From IMG/VR virus record IMGVR_UViG_3300009159_000255, positions 1 to 27,385 of that record: a DNA stretch of 27,385 bases. The stretch is one strand, 5' to 3'. Made by a program: the position numbers and the translations under genes. Of the stretch, positions 1 to 5,598 are shown one piece after another. Numbering within the stretch: position 1 is the first letter of the stretch; each line of letters begins with the position of its first letter. Below the pieces are notes generated by a model, which did no database searches, was not told the DNA's origin, and saw only the letters and a program-made list of their open reading frames with translations. Source of the DNA: a virus.

Positions 1-462
1 AAGACGAACACTCTGCCCAATTGGATAACGACCGCCGGCCTTCTTATATGCTTCGAGTAGACTTTCCATGGCATCATAGCACATCTTAGCAAACATTTCA
101 CAGCCTACACCCGGTACAATACGTAGATCACAGATTGCCCCACGCTCATGTGGAACACCCCTTGTTATACCATCATATCCAATGTCATTCATCTTCTTAA
201 AGAACTTAATATGTGGATCATCAGCAGCAATTACAAGTGTATGATCGAACATAGATTCAGACCAATCTTTAAACTGCTTTAGGCCACCAAAGTCAAAGAC
301 CCAATTACGGTCATCTAGTGTTTCGCTTTCGAATACTAACTTAATACCGAGACTATATCCGTGTAGTGTACTGCAATGGCTATGTGTGGCACGCCACTGA
401 CGAAAGCAACAACTAAGCCCTCTGTCTGTGCCATATGTCTTAGTTGAATAATACTTGCTCAC
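1..462 (-). CDS. queD: 6-carboxy-tetrahydropterin synthase QueD (3' end beyond window)
   Basis: QueD converts 7,8-dihydroneopterin triphosphate to 6-carboxytetrahydropterin, the second step of preQ0/7-deazaguanine synthesis after FolE. The visible 154 residues run off the window edge without a stop. They show the family's zinc and active-site segment at about 27-36 (HSHC then LHGY, i.e. CxxxHGY with Tyr where many homologues have His), a VFDFGGLK segment at 55-62, and FDHTL at 72-76. GTG at 462 was chosen as the start because it overlaps the TGA of the upstream gene in a GTGA arrangement used repeatedly in this genome and keeps the N-terminus short. It sits in the operon folE - 69 aa - 106 aa - queD. 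Family identity is recognised from motifs; coupling to the dpdA gene further upstream is an inference. Confidence 0.9.
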   Translation of the reverse strand, partial: MSKYYSTKTYGTDRGLSCCFRQWRATHSHCSTLHGYSLGIKLVFESETLDDRNWVFDFGGLKQFKDWSESMFDHTLVIAADDPHIKFFKKMNDIGYDGITRGVPHERGAICDLRIVPGVGCEMFAKMCYDAMESLLEAYKKAGGRYPIGQSVRL

Positions 463-779
463 CTTGTGATTCCTTTACGCATCATTTCCATAGTGATTGC
501 ATGTGCTACACGCTCTTCAAAGTTTTCATTTTGACTGATGACATGTAAGGCATATTCACTACGATCTTTAACCATGTCATAATGTCTAAATTCCAATACT
601 GTGCCGCCATCAGCACCGTAGATACTCAGTGTAAGTCCATGACTATCTAAACTTCCGTGCCCTGCATATTTTGCACTTGCAACTACTAGATTACTGGTAT
701 ATGGGGTTGATGGCTCATCATCACGAGTCTCCCACGCTTCTTTACACTTTTTTCTAAACCAATTATCAAACCACTTCAT
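459..779 (-). CDS. Conserved phage hypothetical protein, 106 aa
   Basis: I do not recognise a function. The 106-residue product starts at an ATG that overlaps the TGA of the preceding gene by 4 bases, and it ends in a TGA that overlaps the GTG of queD. It is therefore translated within the folE-queD operon. It has a charged, Trp-rich N-terminus (KWFDNWFRKK), a central beta-like region (LTLSIYGADGGTVLEF at about 49-64) and a helical C-terminus with several Met residues. No cysteine cluster, membrane segment or signal peptide is visible. It resembles small hypothetical proteins common in marine T4-like phages (recollection, not a search). Its position alone suggests co-expression with 7-deazaguanine synthesis, not a proven role in it. 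Confidence 0.75.
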   Translation of the reverse strand: MKWFDNWFRKKCKEAWETRDDEPSTPYTSNLVVASAKYAGHGSLDSHGLTLSIYGADGGTVLEFRHYDMVKDRSEYALHVISQNENFEERVAHAITMEMMRKGITR

Positions 780-985
780 TGTTCAATCTCCGTAATTGTT
801 TTTCTTCCCATTGTGTGATTTACTCTTGCACGAATATGTGCGTTCTCCCACGTCCAACATTCTCCAGTATCATCTTGAAAACATACCCACTGAAGATCAT
901 GTTCCGGACCGTAATCAATAATAAAGTGTGCTAACGCACGACCTTTAGGAGTCATTAATGGAATTGGTGGATCTAATCTAGTCAC
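776..985 (-). CDS. Small conserved phage protein, 69 aa
   Basis: A 69-residue protein between folE and the 106-aa gene, overlapping both by 4 bases. It begins with GTG at 985, inside the GTGA overlap with the folE stop. The sequence has features I associate with a widespread small protein of marine T4-like phages: a PPIPLMTPKGRALAHF segment, IDYGPEHDLQWVCF, and DDTGECWTW followed by Asn and Arg. The mix of aromatic residues, one GEC motif and little charge clustering suggests a compact beta fold. No function is known to me. The tight overlap suggests translational coupling between folE and queD. Confidence 0.75.
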   Translation of the reverse strand: MTRLDPPIPLMTPKGRALAHFIIDYGPEHDLQWVCFQDDTGECWTWENAHIRARVNHTMGRKTITEIEQ

Positions 986-1665
986 CGAGCATATTCCTGT
1001 TGTAGCTTAATGTTGTCAAAGAATTCCTTCTTTGTGCCAGCATCTTCATTGAATGCACCCTTAAGCACTGTAGTTTGTGTTAGCGAACTATGTGCCATAA
1101 TGCCTCTGTTCTCACAACAGCCGTGAGTTGCCTGTATATAAACAGCAACATTTTCACTGCCAGTTGCCTTTTGAATCTCACGAGCAATATCATTGCACAG
1201 TTCTTCCTGCAATGTACCACGTCGAGCACACCACTGTGCAATACGTGTATACTTGCTAAGTCCAATCAACTTGGTAGCAGCAATGATACCAATGTATGCA
1301 ACGCCAGTTACTGGCTGATGATGATGACTACACATCGACTTTAGTTCACTACGAACAACAAGCATACCGGTATATGCATCATTTCCGTCATTCGGAAAAC
1401 TAGTTGCATCTGGCGCTGGATTATAACGCCCACTCATTACTTCATTGAAGTACATCTTAGCAAGACGCTTTGCTGTGCCTTTACTATTTGGATCAGTCTC
1501 ACGATCAATTACAAGAGCATCCAATACATGTTCAAATGCTTCAGTTGTTTCTTCAATTAACCTGTCATATTCATCAAAATAGATATATTGTGAGATGTTA
1601 TCTCCAGCCCAATAACGGCCCCCGTCAGATTTAATACGATTACGAATAGTTTCTGAAACGCTCAT
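982..1665 (-). CDS. folE: GTP cyclohydrolase I (FolE)
   Basis: FolE converts GTP to 7,8-dihydroneopterin triphosphate, the entry step shared by folate and 7-deazaguanine (queuosine/preQ0) synthesis. All key motifs are present in order: SMCSHHHQP with the zinc Cys and catalytic His region (about 110-118), IGLSKYTRI (134-142), RRGTLQEEL (148-156), and HGCCENRG (about 179-186) with the second zinc Cys pair. The 227-aa length fits the family with a modest C-terminal tail. The ATG at 1665 has a strong upstream AAGGAAAT about 6 bases away. A sigma70-like promoter lies at 1709-1737. It leads an operon ending in queD, so here the enzyme most likely feeds 7-deazaguanine base synthesis for DNA modification rather than folate; that purpose is inferred from context. 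Confidence 0.95.
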   Translation of the reverse strand: MSVSETIRNRIKSDGGRYWAGDNISQYIYFDEYDRLIEETTEAFEHVLDALVIDRETDPNSKGTAKRLAKMYFNEVMSGRYNPAPDATSFPNDGNDAYTGMLVVRSELKSMCSHHHQPVTGVAYIGIIAATKLIGLSKYTRIAQWCARRGTLQEELCNDIAREIQKATGSENVAVYIQATHGCCENRGIMAHSSLTQTTVLKGAFNEDAGTKKEFFDNIKLQQEYAR

Positions 1666-1708
1666 TTAATTTCCTTATGATCACGCAGTAGGTATTGCGA
1701 TATGTTTT

Positions 1709-1737
1709 AATATACTTTATTTAGGCCTGTACTTCAA
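1709..1737 (-). promoter_or_regulatory. Sigma70-like promoter upstream of folE
   Basis: On the minus strand TTGAAG (1737-1732) is followed after exactly 17 bases by TATATT (1714-1709). Both boxes are close to the sigma70 consensus, with 4/6 and 5/6 matches. The -35 box overlaps the end of the sulfotransferase-like gene. Predicted transcription would begin near 1702, giving a leader of about 37 bases that contains the AAGGAAAT ribosome-binding site of folE. The same 17-base spacing and TATATTAA context recur in the promoter at 5570-5598. No start site has been mapped. Confidence 0.5.
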
Positions 1738-2372
1738 TATTTAAAATTCTGATCTGTAAAAATATCTGGATATTCGTTTTGATATTTTTTAAAGATAGCA
1801 TTACCTATGTTTTTAAGATTTTCTAGAGGTTCTAACTTATCCCATTTATTAAATGGTTGAGGTTTTGCGTTCATATTTAGTTTAAATCTTAAAGTAAATT
1901 TAATGTTTAAAATATTACATGCTTCTTCAATATTAATAACTTGGGGATAATTTAATACAATTGAAGTTTCCATTAGATCTTTAATGTTAACATACCAATT
2001 GCATATTTCTTTTACTTTAGTTGCAAAATATATTGGATTAATTACAAATTTTGTATCTTTATATTTGTTAACGTATTCTTCTACAGAAGTTGAATGAAAA
2101 TGATAAGTTCCTGTTTGTTCTGCTAACATAAAACTTGCTGCGATTTCAACTGGATTTCTAGTTATAATAATAGTTTTTCTTGATGGCAAATAAGATTCTA
2201 CTAATTCTCTATGGTGGGAATGTATTATATTTGATATATTTTCATCGAAAACAGTATCCTTATCGAGATGAATAAATTCAGAATTGCCAAAATGAAAAAT
2301 ACAATAGTTTTTAAGATAACTTGACAATTGTACACTACCGGCTCTGCCAGGACTTAATACAATAAAACTCAT
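1734..2372 (-). CDS. Sulfotransferase-like P-loop protein
   Basis: The 212-residue product looks like a PAPS-dependent sulfotransferase. The N-terminus (residues 3-20) has a beta strand followed by SPGRAGSVQLSSYL, a plausible 5'-phosphosulfate loop. Residues 67-80 (TIIITRNPVEIAAS) match the RxPxxxxxS 3'-phosphate-binding segment of sulfotransferases. The start ATG overlaps the TGA of the glycosyltransferase gene in an ATGA. Upstream in the same operon lies an APS-kinase-like enzyme that could supply PAPS. The acceptor is unknown and could be a glycan, a virion component or DNA. The gene seems more AT-rich than its operon partners, which hints at separate acquisition, though I did not compute this. 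A generic P-loop fold without sulfotransferase activity is the main alternative. Confidence 0.65.
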   Translation of the reverse strand: MSFIVLSPGRAGSVQLSSYLKNYCIFHFGNSEFIHLDKDTVFDENISNIIHSHHRELVESYLPSRKTIIITRNPVEIAASFMLAEQTGTYHFHSTSVEEYVNKYKDTKFVINPIYFATKVKEICNWYVNIKDLMETSIVLNYPQVINIEEACNILNIKFTLRFKLNMNAKPQPFNKWDKLEPLENLKNIGNAIFKKYQNEYPDIFTDQNFKY

Positions 2373-3448
2373 AGTGTATCTTTAATTACGTTGTATAGAT
2401 TATTTCCATTAAAGAAATTTCCAGTTGATGCATTATTTAAATTCTTTATAGTTCCAGGCAAGTCAGCATTATTACTACCCATTATATTACGAATTCTTTC
2501 CATTAAACGATTCTTATTACGCAGATAACTATCCCAATCTTTAGTCCAATCACTAGGATATTTAAAGAATGTGTCCCACATTTCATCATAACTTAAACGA
2601 TTTGGTACAAGTGGATATGTACCAACAATGGCACCTTCATATACTGAGATACCAAGAGTTTCTTGCAAATTAGCACTAAAAACAATCTTGCTCTCTGCTA
2701 GATGTGTGTGGTATTCGTGCTTGCTCAACTGATGGTCTTGTGCAACGAACCAATCGTATTCTGGCATTAATGCAGCAAGATCTCTGAAGATCTCCAATTG
2801 CTTCTCAGGAGCAAGACGATGGGGGAAAATAATCTTATCTTTCTTTACTGTATTGACATATGGCTCAAGTATATCATTTAGATATTCCATAGGCCAACCA
2901 ACAATATGAATCTTATCTGGATGCCATTCAATCATTGCATCACTTGAAGGTTCATCAAACAAATTAAGACAAAACATATCGAGATGGAATTTAGTAGCAA
3001 AGAAGTTGTGATCATAGCAATAGAACATACTAGATTCGGCATTGCGAACCCAGGGAGTATCGCCAATCAATCGTCCTAAGAAATCCTGGGGATCATAGGA
3101 TCCTGCATGCCACATTCCGCCTAGTTTAACTGGAATACCTAGCAATTCGCTCATATATTTCACTTGAATAACAGTTGGGTTCCACGCATCTGTATATAAG
3201 AAATAGTCTCCTGCTTTAACAGTTCCGTCTGCAAATAACTTAGAAATTTCAAGTAATTGCTGACTTTTGTAACTGTTAGTACCAGCAAAATTAAGGAACG
3301 CTCCGGGTGTTGTAGCCTGCGGAACATCGCCTCCACTAATAACAACTACACCCATGCCAGCAGACTTCATCTGCTCTGGAAGATACTGCTTCCATTGTGC
3401 GGTATAACGTGTTTCAACTGCTTCTAAATCAACTAGATAAACTGTCAT
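2369..3448 (-). CDS. GT-B family glycosyltransferase (GT4-like)
   Basis: A 359-residue protein with the layout of a GT-B glycosyltransferase. The C-terminal half carries FPHRLAPEKQ (208-217), AESKIVFSAN (251-260) and QETLGISVYEGAIVG (262-276). These match the nucleotide-sugar-binding region with the EGxxxG signature typical of GT4-like enzymes, followed by PLVPNRLSYDEMW. The N-terminal half starts MTVYLVDLE and has an acceptor-domain-like alternation of strands and helices. It lies between the 94-aa gene and the sulfotransferase-like gene, overlapping each by 4 bases. The sugar donor and acceptor cannot be read from the sequence; both DNA-base glycosylation and surface-glycan synthesis are possible. 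Confidence 0.8.
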   Translation of the reverse strand: MTVYLVDLEAVETRYTAQWKQYLPEQMKSAGMGVVVISGGDVPQATTPGAFLNFAGTNSYKSQQLLEISKLFADGTVKAGDYFLYTDAWNPTVIQVKYMSELLGIPVKLGGMWHAGSYDPQDFLGRLIGDTPWVRNAESSMFYCYDHNFFATKFHLDMFCLNLFDEPSSDAMIEWHPDKIHIVGWPMEYLNDILEPYVNTVKKDKIIFPHRLAPEKQLEIFRDLAALMPEYDWFVAQDHQLSKHEYHTHLAESKIVFSANLQETLGISVYEGAIVGTYPLVPNRLSYDEMWDTFFKYPSDWTKDWDSYLRNKNRLMERIRNIMGSNNADLPGTIKNLNNASTGNFFNGNNLYNVIKDTL

Positions 3449-3729
3449 GCTCGTTCCTTATAATAGTTACTGGACATCCATTGCATTAAACAGATAAGCC
3501 CTTGGCCTTCGTCTTTAAATTTTACTGTAATCATACGATAATCTTTGTACTCAGGATTAGCAATAATAACATAGTCTTCATACATCTTCAAATTTTCTCT
3601 TTGAAGTAATGCTTTTAATCCTGTTAAAGTAGCATTGCGATTGTGCCATTTACCTAAACTGGCATTGACCAATGGAAAATCAACTGCTTCCCAAGTTTCA
3701 CTTAACCATTTTTCAACGGTCCTACTCAC
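3445..3729 (-). CDS. Hypothetical protein, 94 aa, in sulfation/glycosylation operon
   Basis: Not recognised. The 94-residue protein begins with GTG at 3729 within a GTGA overlap with the upstream kinase/nucleotidyltransferase gene, and its TGA overlaps the ATG of the glycosyltransferase. It has an aromatic N-terminus (VEKWLSETWEAVDFP), a central helix with Lys/Arg, and a beta-rich stretch with DYVIIANPEYKDYRMITVKF. No metal-binding cluster, membrane segment or nucleotide-binding loop is seen. Its fixed place between the activation enzyme and the transferases makes an accessory or carrier role conceivable, but this is only positional. Confidence 0.7.
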   Translation of the reverse strand: MSRTVEKWLSETWEAVDFPLVNASLGKWHNRNATLTGLKALLQRENLKMYEDYVIIANPEYKDYRMITVKFKDEGQGLICLMQWMSSNYYKERA

Positions 3730-4511
3730 ATGCCCATTTCCTTACGTATATTAGTAGCACTAATCGAAGTTACCGATTCGTCAAAAGTTTCTTCGCCACT
3801 TGTATATCCAACACCTCTGCCCCAACCAATATGTACAATGTTTGGAACAACTTGTATCTCGTACTTGCCTTGATATAGAGGATCGAGATCTTTTCGGATA
3901 AATCGCTTTACTTGCTCAATCTCAAATGGATTACTACCCTGCCATCCTTGTACATCGCGCACTTGGATAATAACTTGTCCAGTACGCTCTAATAGACGCT
4001 TAAACAATGCACGATGCCCATCATGCCACGGTTGCCAACGTCCAAGCATTTGTACAGTTTCCTTTCGCCAATCAAATATTGGGCGGCGACGATTAGCACA
4101 GATATGATCCCAAATAAAAGCAGCCCATTTAATAGCATTCTGTTCCGGCACACGGAAATCATATAGATCAGGTTCGATAAATGCTTTGTTAGTATCTTCG
4201 TAGCGACCGCGATCAATGGTATCAACCCATATGATCCAATCTGCTTTGAAATTATTGCGCATCTCAACTAGTGGAGCAACAAAGTCAGCAATTACAAAAT
4301 CCATCGTGCTCTTATCTGCTAGTTCACGCATACGGATACTTTGACGTATACGTCCGCTGTCACTAAAGTCCCAATCATTGTATTGCTGGCGAACAGCATC
4401 AGCATTAAACCAATCTACAGTATAGAAATCTGTTTCCATACGCTTTTTAAGTTCTTGAGCAAGTGTAGTCTTTCCTGCTCCTGGTAGTCCCATAATTAAA
4501 ATCTTTTGCAT
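3726..4511 (-). CDS. APS-kinase-like P-loop kinase fused to HxGH nucleotidyltransferase
   Basis: A two-domain 261-residue enzyme. Residues 1-140 resemble APS kinase: Walker A GLPGAGKT (8-15), NADAVRQQYNDWDFSDSGRIRQSIR (split here as NADAVR at 36-41 and DWDFSDSGRIRQ at 46-57), and ADFVAPLVEMR at 75-85, the counterpart of the FISPYR region. Residues 152-261 form a small cytidylyl/adenylyltransferase with GRWQPWHDGH (157-166) and ISATNIRKE (250-258), the two signature sites of NMNAT/PPAT-type enzymes. By analogy with PAPS synthase, which also joins an APS kinase to an adenylyltransferase, it might activate sulfate; however, the second domain is closer to NMNAT-type than to classical ATP sulfurylase. 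It heads the operon that includes a glycosyltransferase and a sulfotransferase-like protein. The start has a good AAAGGAAAT ribosome-binding site. Confidence 0.8.
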   Translation of the reverse strand: MQKILIMGLPGAGKTTLAQELKKRMETDFYTVDWFNADAVRQQYNDWDFSDSGRIRQSIRMRELADKSTMDFVIADFVAPLVEMRNNFKADWIIWVDTIDRGRYEDTNKAFIEPDLYDFRVPEQNAIKWAAFIWDHICANRRRPIFDWRKETVQMLGRWQPWHDGHRALFKRLLERTGQVIIQVRDVQGWQGSNPFEIEQVKRFIRKDLDPLYQGKYEIQVVPNIVHIGWGRGVGYTSGEETFDESVTSISATNIRKEMGM

Positions 4512-4534
4512 TTAATTTCCTTTTAATAAAGAGA

Positions 4535-4554
4535 GGCTAGTTTTTACACTAGCC
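4535..4554 (-). terminator. Terminator-like hairpin after the 4584-5563 operon
   Basis: A perfect 7-bp inverted repeat (GGCTAGT ... ACTAGCC) with a 6-base loop lies in the 72-base gap between the 73-aa gene and the kinase/nucleotidyltransferase gene. Read in the minus direction it is followed by the T-rich TCTCTTTATT. This is a reasonable intrinsic terminator for the operon entering from 5563. The T-tract is interrupted by C, so efficiency may be partial and allow read-through into the next operon. Confidence 0.55.
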
Positions 4555-4583
4555 CCACAACTCTATCCTGGCAGTATGTAGAA

Positions 4584-4805
4584 TTAGTGACGGCTTACTC
4601 GACGAGGAGCAACATTAGCATAGTTAGCATCCTCTGTCCAGTTGTTAATAACCCTATCCCCTCGACGGATACGTTCAAATTGACCGTATACGGTATTACG
4701 CTTGTAAAGATCAGACTCGTTAAAGACATGACCATATTCTACACAAAATTCACGATATGCATCTAATTCGTCAAACACACGAGCAACATTGCGATTCTTA
4801 ATCAT
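4584..4805 (-). CDS. Small conserved phage protein, 73 aa
   Basis: The 73-residue protein starts at ATG 4805, one base after the TAA of the T-fold-like gene, with GGGAAG just upstream. A longer in-frame start at 4841 would overlap the previous gene and is less likely. The product (starting MIKNRNVARVFDELDAYREF) has a helical N-terminus, then VEYGHVFNESDLYKRN, and a basic region FERIRRGDRVINNW. I recognise the pattern as a common small protein of marine T4-like phages with no known function. The many charged residues suggest a soluble protein, possibly nucleic-acid or protein binding. It is the last gene before the terminator-like hairpin. Confidence 0.75.
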   Translation of the reverse strand: MIKNRNVARVFDELDAYREFCVEYGHVFNESDLYKRNTVYGQFERIRRGDRVINNWTEDANYANVAPRRVSRH

Positions 4806-4806
4806 A

Positions 4807-5229
4807 TTAGACTTCCCATTTGATGTTACAACCATTTTCATTATCTTCGCTTACTTCAATCTCTACTGCCCTGCCAGGATATCGAGTTGAAATTAGTTTA
4901 TACAAGTCTTCTGCTATCATTTCGCAACTCTTGTAATCAAGTTGTAGTGTAGCAGTATTATACAAACTTGTCAACCAGCGTTTAAACTGGATAAACTCAA
5001 TGTCCCTGTCATCATGAAATACCTCAATGGCAACACGGAAATGGAAGATGTGACGATGAGGATATCCAAGAAAACTGACATCATACTCATCGCCTGTAGC
5101 CAACTTTGGATCATCCAAAGCGGCAGGATACTTGTGGATACCTTCACGGGCAAAAGTCACCCAAATCATACTCTTGCGTGTAATTGGCATTCGATCAGTC
5201 ACCATCTTCTTCTTTTTAAAGGGGTTCAT
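4807..5229 (-). CDS. T-fold-like (QueD/PTPS-related?) conserved phage protein
   Basis: With the ATG at 5229 (one base past the previous gene's stop) the product is 140 residues, beginning MNPFKKKK. Longer in-frame starts at 5244 and 5358 would overlap the previous gene and add an unlikely hydrophobic leader. Residues 55-70 (GYPHRHIFHFRVAIEV) recall the His-rich strand of QueD/6-pyruvoyl-tetrahydropterin synthases. DIEFIQFKRWLTSLY follows at the place of the DFGxLK segment. SCEMIAEDLYKLI (101-113) and VEIEVSEDNENG (122-133) recall the PTxExLAxxL and VxVxET(P)xxG regions. This makes a divergent tunnelling-fold protein plausible. Catalytic zinc ligands are not complete, so it may be a non-catalytic relative or a coincidental likeness. 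It shares the operon with the 110-aa and 73-aa genes. Confidence 0.6.
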   Translation of the reverse strand: MNPFKKKKMVTDRMPITRKSMIWVTFAREGIHKYPAALDDPKLATGDEYDVSFLGYPHRHIFHFRVAIEVFHDDRDIEFIQFKRWLTSLYNTATLQLDYKSCEMIAEDLYKLISTRYPGRAVEIEVSEDNENGCNIKWEV

Positions 5230-5230
5230 A

Positions 5231-5563
5231 TTAATTACTACCATTTTGAGTCTCTTCGTTATAATCTTTATAATCTTCAATATAGTTGTCAAGTACTCGC
5301 TTAAGATTAACAACATCATCATGATTAGGAATAACATCATGCCATTCAATACTACCACGACCGATAAGGAAGCCGGTAGCCATCTTTAGACGCTCCCAAA
5401 AATTGAGATGTCCTTTATCAGCCTGTAACATGAAGTAAAGTTCTGGTTCATCAGTACCAGTAGAGTCAAAATATTTGACTTGGATGATGTGCTCGGGACC
5501 GTGACATTGACAGCCAATGTAGATCTTTTCGCTCTTGTCAGTGTAGTCGGTGCGTGTGCTCAT
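5231..5563 (-). CDS. Conserved phage protein, 110 aa, first gene of a promoter-led operon
   Basis: A 110-residue protein with IYIGCQCHGPEHIIQVKYF near the N-terminus, EPELYFMLQADKG in the middle and FLIGRGSIEWHDVIP followed by a helical acidic end. I recall similar sequences in marine T4-like phages but know no function. The paired CxC and nearby His residues (CQCHGPEH) could bind a metal. The start at 5563 has no Shine-Dalgarno sequence, and the predicted transcription start falls within a base or two of the ATG, so the message may be leaderless. The start codon also lies inside one arm of a perfect 13-bp palindrome. Two small genes follow with 1-base gaps. Confidence 0.75.
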   Translation of the reverse strand: MSTRTDYTDKSEKIYIGCQCHGPEHIIQVKYFDSTGTDEPELYFMLQADKGHLNFWERLKMATGFLIGRGSIEWHDVIPNHDDVVNLKRVLDNYIEDYKDYNEETQNGSN

Positions 5564-5587
5564 AGTGTTAATATACTATGAGCACAC
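5554..5587. repeat. Perfect 13-bp inverted repeat overlapping promoter and start codon
   Basis: Arms at 5554-5566 (gtgtgctcatagt) and 5575-5587 (actatgagcacac) pair perfectly across an 8-base spacer; a G-T and a T-A pair could extend the stem inside. The repeat lies between the -35 box and the start codon, covers one edge of the -10 box, and one arm contains the ATG of the 110-aa gene. As DNA it resembles an operator for a dimeric repressor. As RNA, a leaderless transcript would contain only one arm, so start-codon sequestration would apply only to read-through messages from the upstream gene. There is no T-tract on either side to make it a classic terminator. Confidence 0.75.
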
Positions 5588-5598
5588 TGGTTTGTCAA
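5570..5598 (-). promoter_or_regulatory. Near-consensus sigma70 promoter, likely leaderless
   Basis: On the minus strand a perfect TTGACA (5598-5593) is followed after exactly 17 bases by TATATT (5575-5570). The -35 box lies immediately after the stop codon of the outer-membrane protein gene. The expected start site, about 7 bases past the -10 box, is at or next to the A of the ATG at 5563. This is the best bacterial-type promoter I see in the window and should be active with unmodified host polymerase, consistent with early expression. Confidence 0.7.

Noticed and set aside
5230-5358. Longer start for the T-fold-like gene at 5358
   Set aside because: The extra residues are an out-of-frame reading of the preceding gene and give an implausible Met/Leu/Ile leader.
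5554-5587. Palindrome as a rho-independent terminator
   Set aside because: No T-tract follows on either strand and the next gene's ATG lies within one arm.
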